A DNA stretch of 64,000 nucleotides, from assembly GCA_964583765.1 (NCBI GenBank), contig CAZOWW010000012.1, positions 9,401-73,400 of the forward strand, written 5' to 3'. This DNA comes from CAZOWW01 sp964583765. GTDB lineage: Bacteria; Actinomycetota; Actinomycetes; Actinomycetales; Kineosporiaceae. The position numbers were made by a program, and so were the translations under genes. The notes beneath the pieces were generated by a model. The model did no database searches and was not told the origin of the DNA. It was given only the letters and a program-made list of their open reading frames with translations. Below are positions 1 through 8,411 of this stretch, piece after piece (within the stretch, counting starts at the first letter, position 1; each line of letters starts with the position of its first letter).

Positions 1-154
1 GCACGCCGCGGGCCTGCAGGCGCCGCTCCCCCAACCAGATCGCGGCGATGATGCCGGCGATGATGCAGCCCGCGTAGGCGCGCAGGGCCACCGGCCCGAC
101 GTGCCACACCGAGCGGGTGGGGCTGGGCAGCGTGGCCAGCAGGGTGCCGATCAC
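1..154 (-). CDS. lgt: Prolipoprotein diacylglyceryl transferase, N-terminal fragment (cut by window edge)
   Basis: Integral membrane enzyme that transfers diacylglycerol from phosphatidylglycerol to the lipobox cysteine of prolipoproteins. Only about 51 N-terminal residues are in the window; the 3' end lies beyond base 1. The GTG start overlaps the trpA stop (GTGA), and the visible residues give the typical Lgt start: IPSP-like LPSPTRSVWHVGPVALRAYA followed by a first membrane segment and WLGERR. trpA followed by lgt is a common actinobacterial order. Identity rests on the N-terminus and the synteny. Confidence 0.85.
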   Translation of the reverse strand, partial: MIGTLLATLPSPTRSVWHVGPVALRAYAGCIIAGIIAAIWLGERRLQARGV

Positions 155-972
155 GCGGGAACCGTCCTGGCGGCCTCGCGCACGCCCTCGACCAGTTCCC
201 CGGCGACGGACTTCAGCGCGGTCAGCCCGGCGGAGCGGTCACGGGCCTCGGTCAGGCACCGCACGAAGGCCGAGCCCACGATCACCCCGTCCGCGAAGGC
301 GGCGACCTCGGCGGCCTGGGTACGGGTGGACACCCCCAGACCCACGCACACGCGCTCGGCGCCGGCCGCCCGGGTGCGGGCCACGAGCTCCTCGGCCCCG
401 GACCCCACCTGGTTGCGCACCCCGGTCACGCCCATGGTCGAGGCGGCGTAGACCCAGCCCCGGCACGCGGCCGTGGTGATCCGCAGGCGTTCGGGCGTCG
501 AGGACGGCGCGACCAGGAACACCCGCTCCAGAACGTGCCGCTCGCTCGCGGCGATCCAGGGGGCGGCCTCGTCCGGGATCAGATCCGGGGTGATCAGGCC
601 GGCCCCGCCCGCCTCGGCCAGGTCCGCGGCGAAACGGTCGACGCCGTAGCGGTCGACGAGGTTCCAGTACGTCATGACGAGGACAGGGGCCGGCCCCGCG
701 GAGAGCGTGCGCACCGCGGCCAGGACGTCGCGGGTGCGGGTACCGCCCCGCAGCGCGGCGTCCACCGCGTACTGGATCACCGGCCCGTCCATGAGCGGGT
801 CCGAGTAGGGGATGCCGAGCTCGATGACGTCCACCCCGGCCTCGACCAGCACCTGGACCGCCTCGACGGAGGTCGGCACGTCCGGGTAGCCCACAGGGAG
901 GTAGCCGACCAGGGCGGCGCGGCCCTCGGCCCGGGCCCGGTCCAGGGCCTCGCGGCTGCTGCGCGCGCTCAC
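151..972 (-). CDS. trpA: Tryptophan synthase alpha subunit
   Basis: Cleaves indole-3-glycerol phosphate to indole and glyceraldehyde 3-phosphate and passes indole to TrpB. The product has 273 residues, the normal family length. The catalytic Glu is in ELGIPYSDPLMDGP, which also carries the conserved Asp, and the phosphate-binding C-terminal half (GVTGVRNQVG, ADGVIVGSAFV) is intact. The GTG start overlaps the trpB stop by 4 bp and the TGA overlaps the lgt start, so the three genes are probably translationally coupled. A longer in-frame reading upstream lies inside trpB and is rejected. Confidence 0.96.
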   Translation of the reverse strand: MSARSSREALDRARAEGRAALVGYLPVGYPDVPTSVEAVQVLVEAGVDVIELGIPYSDPLMDGPVIQYAVDAALRGGTRTRDVLAAVRTLSAGPAPVLVMTYWNLVDRYGVDRFAADLAEAGGAGLITPDLIPDEAAPWIAASERHVLERVFLVAPSSTPERLRITTAACRGWVYAASTMGVTGVRNQVGSGAEELVARTRAAGAERVCVGLGVSTRTQAAEVAAFADGVIVGSAFVRCLTEARDRSAGLTALKSVAGELVEGVREAARTVPA

Positions 973-2285
973 GCGGGCTCCTCCCGGTCGATCAGGTTCT
1001 CGGCGCTGTGCACCTCGACCGCGTCCGTCGGTTCCGCCGGGCTCCCCGGCTCGCCGGTCGGGCTCTGCGGCTCGTCCAGCAGGCCGAACCAGCGGGCGGC
1101 GGTGTCCACGTCCTTGTCCCCGCGGCCGGACAGGTTCACGAGCAGGATCGCGCCGGGGCCCCGCTCGCGTCCCGCCCGCAACGCCCCGGCCAGTGCGTGG
1201 GCGCTCTCGATCGCCGGGATTATCCCCTCCGTGCGGCAGAGCAGCCGGAAGGCCTCCATCGCCTCGGTGTCGGTGACCGACTCGTACCGGGCGCGGCCGG
1301 TCTCGTGCAGCCAGGAGTGCTCCGGCCCCACACCCGGGTAGTCCAGCCCGGCGGAGATGGAGTGGCTGTCCCGGGTCTGACCGTCCTCGTCCTGCAGGAT
1401 GAACGTCCGGCTGCCGTGCAGCACGCCGGGCATTCCCCCGCCGATCGCCGCGGCGTGCCGGCCGGTCTCCAAGCCCTCGCCGCCGGCCTCGACGCCGAGC
1501 AGGGCGACCTCGGGGTCGTCGAGGAAGGCGTGGAAGATGCCGATCGCGTTCGAGCCGCCGCCCACGCAGGCGCACACCAGGTCGGGAAGCCGCCCCGTGG
1601 CCGCGAGTACCTGCTCGCGGGCCTCCAGGCCGATCACGCGGTGGAAGTCGCGCACCATGGTCGGGAAGGGGTGCGGGCCGCCCACCGTGCCGAGCAGGTA
1701 GTGCGTGTGCTCGACATTGGTGACCCAGTCACGCATCGCCTCGTTCATGGCGTCCTTGAGGGTGCGCGAACCCGTCCTCACCGGGATCACGGTCGCGCCG
1801 AGGAGGCGCATCCGGGCCACGTTCAGGGCCTGGCGCCGGGTGTCCTCCTCCCCCATGTAGACCACGCACTCCAGCCCGAGCAGCGCCGCGGCGGTGGCGG
1901 TGGCCACCCCGTGCTGCCCGGCGCCGGTCTCGGCGATGACCCGCTTCTTGCCCATGCGCACCGTGAGCAGTGCCTGCCCCAGCACATTGTTGATCTTGTG
2001 TGAGCCGGTGTGGTTGAGGTCCTCACGCTTGAGGAACACCCGAGCACCGCCCGCATGGGCCGCGAACCGCGGCACCTCGGTGAGCAGGCTCGGCCGGCCC
2101 GAGTAACTGCGGTGCAGTTCGGCCAGTTGCTCCTGGTAACCCGGATCCGCCATCGCCTCGGCGAAGGCCCGCTCCAGCTCGTCGAGTGCGGCGACCAGGG
2201 CCTCGGGCACGAACCGGCCGCCGAAACGGCCGAAGTACGGCCCGTGCGCCTCGCGCAGGCTCAGCTCGGGGGCGTGCGCGGTCAC
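969..2285 (-). CDS. trpB: Tryptophan synthase beta subunit
   Basis: PLP enzyme that condenses indole with serine to give tryptophan, working as an alpha2beta2 complex with TrpA. The product is 438 residues. The PLP lysine is in HTGSHKINN, and the phosphate-binding glycine loop GGGSNAIG follows. The C-terminus extends about 30 residues past the conserved SGRGDKD motif with an acidic, proline-rich tail. The GTG start overlaps the trpC stop (GTGA). It is the standard TrpB1 type, consistent with an adjacent trpA. Confidence 0.97.
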   Translation of the reverse strand: MTAHAPELSLREAHGPYFGRFGGRFVPEALVAALDELERAFAEAMADPGYQEQLAELHRSYSGRPSLLTEVPRFAAHAGGARVFLKREDLNHTGSHKINNVLGQALLTVRMGKKRVIAETGAGQHGVATATAAALLGLECVVYMGEEDTRRQALNVARMRLLGATVIPVRTGSRTLKDAMNEAMRDWVTNVEHTHYLLGTVGGPHPFPTMVRDFHRVIGLEAREQVLAATGRLPDLVCACVGGGSNAIGIFHAFLDDPEVALLGVEAGGEGLETGRHAAAIGGGMPGVLHGSRTFILQDEDGQTRDSHSISAGLDYPGVGPEHSWLHETGRARYESVTDTEAMEAFRLLCRTEGIIPAIESAHALAGALRAGRERGPGAILLVNLSGRGDKDVDTAARWFGLLDEPQSPTGEPGSPAEPTDAVEVHSAENLIDREEPA

Positions 2286-3094
2286 CGGCGTGCCGCCCGC
2301 AGGGCCGGGTGGGCACCTGCGGCGACCAGGTCCGCGACCGCGGCCCGCGGGTCCTTGCCCGTGACCAGACTCTCGCCCACGAGGACGGCGTCCGCACCGG
2401 ACCGGGCGAACTCCAGCACGTCGTGGGGACCACGCACCCCGGACTCGGCCACGCGCACGATCTCCGTCGGCACGGTGGGCGCCACCCGGGCGAAGGTGGT
2501 CCGGTCCACCTGCAGGGTCTTCAGGTCCCGGCAGTTGACGCCGATCACCCGGGACCCGGCGTCCACCGCACGGTGCACTTCCTCGACGTCGTGCACCTCG
2601 ACGAGGGCGGTCATCCCCAGCGAGTGCACGCGCTCGACGAGGGAGACCAGGGCCTCCTGCTCGAGAGCGGCCACGATCAGCAGGACGAGGTCGGCGCCGT
2701 AGGCGCGTGCCTCCCAGACCTGATAGCTGCTCACGACGAAGTCCTTGCGCAGGACGGGCACGTCCACGGCGGCCCGGACCGCGGCCAGATCGGCGAGACT
2801 CCCGCCGAAGCGCCGGGGCTCGGTCAGCACGCTGATCACGCTTGCGCCGCCGGACTCGTAGTCATGGGCCAGACCCGCCGGATCGGCGATCGCGGCGAGC
2901 GGGCCCTTGCTCGGGCTCGACCGCTTCACCTCGGCGATCACTTTGACGGCATCGCCGTCACGCAGCGCCCCCTCCGCGGCCATGGCCGAGGGTCGCCGTT
3001 CGGCGAGCTCCTGCAGCGCGGCCAGGCTGGTGCGGGCCTGACGGTCGACGAGGTCCTCGCGGACCCCCGCGAGAATGTCGTCGAGCACAGTCAC
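2282..3094 (-). CDS. trpC: Indole-3-glycerol phosphate synthase
   Basis: Closes the indole ring, converting CdRP to indole-3-glycerol phosphate. The product is 270 residues. Catalytic lysines lie in VIAEVKRSSPSKG and VLRKDFV, and the late barrel motifs GVNCRDLKT, VAESGV and AVLVGESLV are present. The chosen GTG start (VTVLDDILAGV) matches the usual N-terminus; a longer reading to 3208 would add a basic low-complexity leader with no family support. The stop overlaps trpB. trpD and the PRA isomerase gene are not next to it. Confidence 0.95.
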   Translation of the reverse strand: MTVLDDILAGVREDLVDRQARTSLAALQELAERRPSAMAAEGALRDGDAVKVIAEVKRSSPSKGPLAAIADPAGLAHDYESGGASVISVLTEPRRFGGSLADLAAVRAAVDVPVLRKDFVVSSYQVWEARAYGADLVLLIVAALEQEALVSLVERVHSLGMTALVEVHDVEEVHRAVDAGSRVIGVNCRDLKTLQVDRTTFARVAPTVPTEIVRVAESGVRGPHDVLEFARSGADAVLVGESLVTGKDPRAAVADLVAAGAHPALRAARR

Positions 3095-3331
3095 GAGGGA
3101 CCCCCTGTCGGTGGCGGTCAGGTGGCTCTGATGGTACCCACGGCGAAAGAGGCGCCTGGCCGGGGTCCCGTACCGACGCCGGAGGCGCCCGGCCAGGGGC
3201 CGTTCCACGCACGGGAACCGGTGGGCGCGTCGCGCGACGAGCCCCTGCCGGCACCCGTGCGTGAACGACCCCAGGAGCAGCGCAGCGGCGGTGTCGATCA
3301 GTGGGCGGGATCGGTCAGCAGAAGGAATCGA
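3095..3331. other. Intergenic region upstream of trpC
   Basis: A 237-bp stretch between the end of the DUF4282 gene and the trpC start, both on the minus strand. It is the likely place for a trpCBA promoter. I see no clear -35/-10 pair, T-box leader or Trp-rich leader peptide. Confidence 0.35.
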
Positions 3332-3832
3332 TCAGTAGGCGGAGGTGCCGCCGCCGTAGTAACCGCTGCCTCCCTGCACCGGGGCGGAGGACGGCATCTG
3401 CGGAGCGGACGGCATTTGCGGAGCGGACGGAGTCGGCGGAGCGGGCGGGGCCTGGGGAGCCGGTGGCGCCTGGGCGGTCGTCAGGGCGCGCGCGAGCGCG
3501 TCCAGCCCGGTGGCGATCGCGGTGGTGTTGTCGCTGATGCGGAAGACGACGGCGAACAGCTCCAGGGAGATCCGGGCGAACGCGATCAACACGACCCAAC
3601 CCACGCCCAGGATGATCAGCGCGATCAGGCCGCTCGTGGGACTCGCCTGGAACGCCGTCAGCAACATGCCGAGGCTCGCGACCGTCACCAGGATGAAGGT
3701 CAGAAGGTAGACCGTGGTGATGATCTTCAAGGAGACGAAGCGGGTGAACTTGAAGTCCGTCAGCCCGCTCATGAAGGCACTCGCGACTCCTCCTTCACGG
3801 GTACCACCGGTGCTGTAGTTGGGATCGGACAT
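3332..3832 (-). CDS. DUF4282 family membrane protein
   Basis: A 166-residue membrane protein of unknown function. It begins MSDPNYSTGG, then has the typical DUF4282 core: FKFTRFVSLKIITTVYLL opening a first membrane helix (about 40-65) and a second helix (about 75-97) ending in IAFARISLELFAVVFRI. The last 50 residues are a repetitive tail rich in Pro, Ala, Gln and Ser, ending GGSGYYGGGTSAY, predicted to be disordered and cytoplasmic. The ATG at 3832 is preferred over one at 3874 because homology starts there. It lies between HGxxPAAW and trpC, a neighbourhood seen in other actinobacteria; no functional link to tryptophan synthesis is shown. Confidence 0.85.
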   Translation of the reverse strand: MSDPNYSTGGTREGGVASAFMSGLTDFKFTRFVSLKIITTVYLLTFILVTVASLGMLLTAFQASPTSGLIALIILGVGWVVLIAFARISLELFAVVFRISDNTTAIATGLDALARALTTAQAPPAPQAPPAPPTPSAPQMPSAPQMPSSAPVQGGSGYYGGGTSAY

Positions 3833-4168
3833 ACGCGCGCTCACTTTCCTCGATCCGGAGGGGCTGGAGACCACCCTACGGGCGTTGGGACCGACCAGTA
3901 TGGCCCCCGCTCGCCGCCCATGGACGGCCTGCGCGACCCCGGGGACCGCTCGGGTGACATCCCGGTCACCGGATTCACCGGACGATCCGCCGCAAGCCGC
4001 CCATCATGTGCGTGCGGACTCCCTCCTCCGGGGTGCGCACCTGCAGCGAGTCGGCGTCCTCGCGGTACCTGCTCGGGCTCCCTCTCACGGGGATGCGTCA
4101 CTCTCGCCCCGAGCCGTACGGGTCACCCTCCCCACGGGTCGTGTGAGAAAACTCTCCGGACGGCGCAG
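3833..4168. other. Intergenic region, no recognised element
   Basis: These 336 bp lie between the HGxxPAAW gene stop and the DUF4282 start (both minus strand). The region probably holds the DUF4282 promoter. I saw no convincing terminator, repeat or RNA structure. Confidence 0.4.
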
Positions 4169-4603
4169 CTAGTCACCGCCGTCGGAACCGGCGCTCCCCC
4201 ACCCGCTCGCCGGGGCATGCGCCGGATCCCGGCGAGCCCCACCTGCTCGCACCGGGTCCCTGGACGTCCCGTTCCCCCGCCCCGGATCCGGCTGTCCCCC
4301 TGAACCCGCGTCGGCCTCGTACCCGCCGGGTCGCAGCGCATCCTGCCCGCGCGCGCCGTGTCCCCCGACGCCGTATCCACGGGCGGCGAGCACCCACCCG
4401 ACGAGCGGCCCCAGGGCCGCCACGGCCACCCCCACGACGAAGACCGGGACGGAGACAACGACCACGGCCGCGGCCATCACCAACGCGCCCGCAATGATCA
4501 CCGCGACCGTGGTCCAGGCGGCGGGAGTGTTCCCGTGCCGGTCGTCGATCTCCGGGGGCGTGGGTACGGCGGGAACGTTCCTGCGCAAGGGTGCGCCGAC
4601 CAT
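4169..4603 (-). CDS. HGxxPAAW family membrane protein
   Basis: A 144-residue small membrane protein. The family signature is visible as HGNTPAAW near residue 28, followed by two hydrophobic segments (about 35-56 and 58-78) and then a Gly/Asp/Arg-rich hydrophilic tail of about 60 residues. The ATG at 4603 is preceded by a purine-rich ribosome-binding site (GGAAGGACGGAAGA). The family is typically encoded near trpE/trpC in actinobacteria and its function is unknown. The tail is of lower complexity than usual, and the C-terminus is not conserved with anything I recognise. Confidence 0.8.
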   Translation of the reverse strand: MVGAPLRRNVPAVPTPPEIDDRHGNTPAAWTTVAVIIAGALVMAAAVVVVSVPVFVVGVAVAALGPLVGWVLAARGYGVGGHGARGQDALRPGGYEADAGSGGQPDPGRGNGTSRDPVRAGGARRDPAHAPASGWGSAGSDGGD

Positions 4604-4941
4604 CGCGATCTTCCGTCCTTCCGGTCCGCCGGACAAGTCCTCGCCGCTGCCCGCGGGCCCCCGCGGCAGGCACCGCGTCGTGGACCGCTCCGGGCTCGAC
4701 CGCGAGCTCGTGGGTCCGGGACCGATCGCGTCCGAGCCGGCATCCCCTGGACCACTGCCTGCGGCTCCGGACGACCGCCTGCGCGGGCCGAACCGGACAC
4801 GACCCGATGCCAGGTCGCGACCCTGTGCCGGACCGCAGCGATGCCCGGGAGGGCGTCTCCATCCTGGCACCGACGTCTCACCCCGGCCTCCCGGAACGCC
4901 CCCGGCCTGGCACCCCACGCGGCGTCAGCCGGCGCCAGCCG

Positions 4942-5041
4942 NNNNNNNNNNNNNNNNNNNNNNNNNNNNNNNNNNNNNNNNNNNNNNNNNNNNNNNNNNN
5001 NNNNNNNNNNNNNNNNNNNNNNNNNNNNNNNNNNNNNNNNN
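4942..5041. other. Assembly gap (100 N)
   Basis: Exactly 100 Ns, the convention for a scaffold gap of unknown size. It borders tandem 21-bp repeats on its right side and degenerate copies on its left, which is the likely reason the assembly broke. Confidence 0.98.
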
Positions 5042-5121
5042 GTGCCCGCACGGTGCCAGCCGGTGCCCGCACGGTGCCAGCCGGTGCCCGCACGGTGCCA
5101 GCCGGTGCCCGCACGGTTCTG
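5042..5121. repeat. 21-bp tandem repeat, truncated by the gap
   Basis: Three full copies of a 21-bp unit (GTGCCCGCACGGTGCCAGCC plus G) run from 5042 to 5104, with a partial fourth copy to about 5117. Each unit contains the short palindrome GTGCCCGCAC. Left of the gap, 4921-4941 carries diverged versions (GCGTCAGCCGGCGCCAGCCG). The unit is a multiple of three, so it stays open in several frames and creates spurious reading frames; I see no start, ribosome-binding site or domain that would make it coding. Confidence 0.9.
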
Positions 5122-5254
5122 ATCAGGGCCTCGTCGCGCGGTGCCGCCGACTTCCCAGTGAACTCCTCGCCCCCGTCGTCCGGCCGCAGGCCGGCCATGG
5201 GCTGCTCGACCCCGTCGTCCGGCCACCGGTCGGCGGGGGCTCCCAGCCCGGGGC

Positions 5255-6070
5255 TCAGTCGTCGGCGGTGGGGTCCTCGCCCCGGGACAGGGCGTCCCAG
5301 GCTGCGGCACCGCCCAGACCCGCTGCAGGCGACGACCCAGCCCCGAGCGACGACCCAGCGCCGAGCGACGAACCGGGCCCGGAGGACGGAGCCGGACCCC
5401 GGGCGCCGCCCGGACCCGGCGCTCCGGGCTTCCCCTCCTGTGCCGGCCCCCGGTCCGGGGTGGTCGCAACCCCCCGCATCGGTGACGGACCACGACGCCA
5501 CCAGGGCCCGGCGGCGGCACCTGCGATCAGGAACAGCCCGCCTGCCACTGCCAACCAGGGCCACCCGGTTGTGGCGGCATGGATCGGGGCCCTCGACGCC
5601 GTACCGGTGACCGCCGAGGTCGCGTCACGGACCAGTTCGCCCGGCCGCGCGGTCGCGGAGGCGGCGAGCGCGGCACATCCGGCACCGGCGAGTCCCACGA
5701 GCACCGCAGCGACCCGCCGCACGAAACGCCCGCCCACCAGGACCACCGCACCCGCGACCAGAGCCACCAACCACAACACCGGCACCGCGGGCACCGCCGA
5801 CCCTCCGGTCACGTGCACCGTGTGGGTGCCGGGCACTCCACTCAGCGAGGCGCCGGCCCAGGCCCGGCTCGCGGCCAGGGGCACCGCCACCGCTCCCACG
5901 GCGAGCACCGCGAGCGCCGGTCCGCGACCACGCGGCAGCGAACCGCCTCTTTCTCGCGCAGGACCCGGCCGGGTAGATCCCGAGGTGTCCACTCGCGCAG
6001 GACCCGGCCGCGGGGATCCCGGGGCAGGCTCCCGCGCGGGGTCCGGCGGAACCGATCCCGAGGTGGGCAC
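5255..6070 (-). CDS. Trp biosynthesis-associated membrane protein
   Basis: Actinobacterial membrane protein family encoded beside trpE (Trp_oprn_chp type); function unknown. Recognised by four membrane segments (about residues 50-68, 95-115, 120-140 and 165-185 in this model) and by the family's C-terminal signature AAWDALSRGEDPTADD. Between these lie Pro/Gly/Ser-rich linkers with repeated GSSLGA units. The start is uncertain: the GTG at 6070 is used here, but GTG at 6052 or 5992 would give a product closer to the usual family length, and an ATG at 6178 lies inside trpE. The N-terminal 45 residues in this model are repetitive and may not be translated. Confidence 0.75.
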   Translation of the reverse strand: MPTSGSVPPDPAREPAPGSPRPGPARVDTSGSTRPGPARERGGSLPRGRGPALAVLAVGAVAVPLAASRAWAGASLSGVPGTHTVHVTGGSAVPAVPVLWLVALVAGAVVLVGGRFVRRVAAVLVGLAGAGCAALAASATARPGELVRDATSAVTGTASRAPIHAATTGWPWLAVAGGLFLIAGAAAGPWWRRGPSPMRGVATTPDRGPAQEGKPGAPGPGGARGPAPSSGPGSSLGAGSSLGAGSSPAAGLGGAAAWDALSRGEDPTADD

Positions 6071-6105
6071 CGACCCGCGTGCCGGCCCGGGCGCAGGGGC
6101 GTCGC

Positions 6106-7698
6106 TCAGCCGCCCAGCCCCCGCAGGGTCTGGGCCGTGGCCACCGCCCGCAGCACCGCCGCGGCCTTGTTCCGGCATTCCTCGTCCTCCCGCAGCGGCA
6201 CGGAGTCCGCGACGATCCCGGCACCTGCCTGCACGTGCGCGACGCCTTCCCGGACCAACGCCGTGCGGATCGCGATCGCCAGATCGAGGTCACCCGCGAA
6301 GTCGAGGTAGCCGACGACCCCGCCGTACAGGCCCCGGCGGACCGGCTCCAGTTCCTCGATCAGTTCCATCGCACGCGGTTTGGGCGCCCCCGACAGTGTG
6401 CCCGCGGGGAAGGTCGCCTGCACCACGTCGTAGGCGGACCGGCCGGGCGCGAGCTCGCCCTCGACGGTCGAGACCAGGTGCATGACGTGGCTGTACCGCT
6501 CGACCGACATGAAGTCGACGACCTCGACGGAGCCGGCCCGGCAGACCCGCCCCAGGTCGTTGCGGGCCAGGTCCACGAGCATGAGGTGCTCCGCCCGCTC
6601 CTTCTCGTCGGCGAGGAGCTCCTCGGCCAGGCGCAGGTCCTCGGCGGGGGTTTCCCCGCGCCAGCGGGTACCCGCGATCGGGTGCGTGATCACCCGGCCC
6701 GCGCTCACCTTGACCAGCGCTTCCGGGCTCGAGCCGACGACGTCCAGACGGCGCCCCGCCGAGTCGCGGGTGCGGTAGAGGTACATGTAGGGGCTCGGGT
6801 TGGAGGCCCGCAGGACGCGGTAGACGTCGAGCGCGTCCGCCGTGCAGTCCAGGTCGAACCGCTGGGCGAGCACGACCTGGAAGACCTCACCTGCCCTGAT
6901 CGCCTCCTTGCCGGCCTCGACCGCGGCCAGGTAGTCCTCCTGGCACGTGCGCTCCCGGGTGCCTGCGGTCGAGACCGGGGCGTCGTGGACGGCGACGGTG
7001 CTCGGCGCCGGCACGGCGAGCTGCGCGGACATCCGGTCCAGGCGTGCCACCGCGTCCGTCCAGGCCTCGTCGACCCGTTCGTCCGTGGCGTCGTAGTTGA
7101 TCGCGTTCGCGACGAGCAGCACGGTCGCATCCGCGTGGTCCAGCACCACGAGGTCGGTGGCCAGGCTCATGGACAGCTCGGGAACACCGAGCTCGTCCAC
7201 CGTGTCCACCGGCAGCCGCTCCCAGCGTCGCACGGTGTCCCAGCTGAGGTACCCCACCATGCCCCCGGTGAGCGGCGGCAGACCGGGCAACCGTTCGGTC
7301 GCCAGGACGGCCAGGGTGTCGCGCAGGGCGAGCAGCGGGTCGCCGTCCGTCGGGCTGCCCACGGGCGGAGAGCCCACCCAGGCGGCGACGCCGTCCCGCT
7401 CGGTGAGGGTTGCCCGGCTCGCCGCGCCGATGATGCTCCAGCGCGACCAGGCCCCGCCGTGGTCGGCCGACTCGAGCAGGAAGGTGCCGGGGGCGTCCTC
7501 GGCCAGCTTGCGGTAGAGACCGACCGGAGTCTCGCCGTCCGCCAGGAACCGCCGAACGACCGGGATCACCCGGCGCCCGGCGGCGAGTGTCCGGAAGGTC
7601 GCCAGGTCCGGCCAGGTCACGCCGAGTCGCAGATCGGGCTGTTCGGCGGCCTCCCCGGACTCGCCGGCGGGCGCGGACTGCGCGGTGGTGGTGGTCAT
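6106..7698 (-). CDS. trpE: Anthranilate synthase component I
   Basis: Converts chorismate to anthranilate, using ammonia delivered by the TrpG glutaminase subunit (not in this window). The product is 530 residues. The N-terminal lid domain has the LLES feedback-site motif (TFLLESADHGGAWSRWS). The chorismate-binding domain contains RASNPSPYMY, HPIAGTRWRG, DLARNDLGR, VVQATFPAGTLSGAPK and GGVVGYLDF. The ATG at 7698 overlaps the hisI stop (ATGA), so expression is coupled to hisI. I see no attenuator between hisI and trpE, which is expected given the overlap. Confidence 0.96.
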   Translation of the reverse strand: MTTTTAQSAPAGESGEAAEQPDLRLGVTWPDLATFRTLAAGRRVIPVVRRFLADGETPVGLYRKLAEDAPGTFLLESADHGGAWSRWSIIGAASRATLTERDGVAAWVGSPPVGSPTDGDPLLALRDTLAVLATERLPGLPPLTGGMVGYLSWDTVRRWERLPVDTVDELGVPELSMSLATDLVVLDHADATVLLVANAINYDATDERVDEAWTDAVARLDRMSAQLAVPAPSTVAVHDAPVSTAGTRERTCQEDYLAAVEAGKEAIRAGEVFQVVLAQRFDLDCTADALDVYRVLRASNPSPYMYLYRTRDSAGRRLDVVGSSPEALVKVSAGRVITHPIAGTRWRGETPAEDLRLAEELLADEKERAEHLMLVDLARNDLGRVCRAGSVEVVDFMSVERYSHVMHLVSTVEGELAPGRSAYDVVQATFPAGTLSGAPKPRAMELIEELEPVRRGLYGGVVGYLDFAGDLDLAIAIRTALVREGVAHVQAGAGIVADSVPLREDEECRNKAAAVLRAVATAQTLRGLGG

Positions 7699-8153
7699 CG
7701 CGAGCGCTCCTGGGTGGGTGCGGACTCCTGGACGTGCGACGGCGAAACCTCGGGGCGGGCCGGCGAGACCCCGTCGCGCGAGGCCACCCCGTCGTGGGCA
7801 CCCAGATCGCCGACGTCGAAGCAGGTACGCGTACCCGCGTGGCACGCCGCTCCGACCTGGTCGACCTCGACCAGCACGGCGTCCCCGTCGCAGTCGAGCG
7901 CGACGGACCGGACGAACTGCAGGTGCCCCGAGGTGTCCCCCTTGCGCCAGTACTCCCGGCGGCTACGGCTCCAGAAGGTCACCCGGCCGCTGGTGAGGGT
8001 GCGGTGCAGCGCCTCGTCGTCCATCCAGCCGACCATCAGCACCTCGCGGGTGTCGTGCTGCTGGACCACGGCACAGACCAGCCCTTCGGCGTCACGTTTC
8101 AGCCGATCGGCCACCGCCGGATCGAGGTCGGAGTGGAGTACCCGCGCGTCCAT
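7695..8153 (-). CDS. hisI: Phosphoribosyl-AMP cyclohydrolase
   Basis: Third step of histidine synthesis: opens the adenine ring of PR-AMP. The product is 152 residues. Family motifs visible include MVGWMDDEAL, SRSRREYWRKGDTSGH, the metal-binding DCDGDAV, and the cysteine cluster GAACHAGTRTCF. The last 35 residues are a Ser/Pro-rich tail absent from short homologues. It overlaps trpE by 4 bp and appears to lead the his-trp transcription unit; the 258 bp upstream hold the likely promoter. Confidence 0.94.
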   Translation of the reverse strand: MDARVLHSDLDPAVADRLKRDAEGLVCAVVQQHDTREVLMVGWMDDEALHRTLTSGRVTFWSRSRREYWRKGDTSGHLQFVRSVALDCDGDAVLVEVDQVGAACHAGTRTCFDVGDLGAHDGVASRDGVSPARPEVSPSHVQESAPTQERSR

Positions 8154-8253
8154 GGCCCGATCCTGCCATCCCGGGGTCCGGTCCCGTCCGGGACATCGTC
8201 CCCTCCCGCAGGGAGCTCGTCCTCGGGCAGGGACCGCCCACCTCCGCGCCCAG

Positions 8254-8301
8254 CGGTGGTCGGTTCGGCGCCCGGTGGTCGGGGCCGTCCCCGGTGGTCG
8301 G
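8254..8301. repeat. Three 10-bp direct repeats with 19-bp period
   Basis: CGGTGGTCGG occurs at 8254-8263, 8273-8282 and 8292-8301, each start 19 bp apart, in the divergent region between hisI (minus) and the TIGR03085 gene (plus). The regular phasing, near two helical turns, is compatible with a binding site for a multimeric regulator, but simple GC-rich slippage is also possible. Confidence 0.55.
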
Positions 8302-8411
8302 CTCGGTGTCCGCCTCCTACCGTGGAGGTCACCCTGTCGTCCCGCGCCACCCCCGCTGTTTCGGGGGCCGGAGCGGGGAAGGGCAGTCGGTACCGCCCGG
8401 AGGGAGAGGCC

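Larger units (their letters stand above)
4604..5254. other. Long intergenic region interrupted by an assembly gap
   Basis: The region lies between the stop of the Trp-associated membrane protein and the HGxxPAAW start. It contains 100 Ns (4942-5041) beside a 21-bp tandem repeat, so its true length is unknown. Reading frames crossing the gap in either direction are artefacts of the N placeholder. No gene can be supported here, although missing sequence could hold one. Confidence 0.7.

Noticed and set aside
5042..5121. CRISPR array
   Set aside because: The 21-bp units are contiguous with no spacers and there are no cas genes; it is a plain tandem repeat.
4358..6485. Open frames running through the N gap on both strands
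   Set aside because: They are kept open only by Ns and by the 21-bp repeat being a multiple of three. They overlap the well-supported membrane-protein genes.
7699..8411. Trp attenuator or T-box ahead of trpE
   Set aside because: trpE overlaps hisI by 4 bp, and the region before hisI shows no Trp-codon leader peptide and no T-box sequence.
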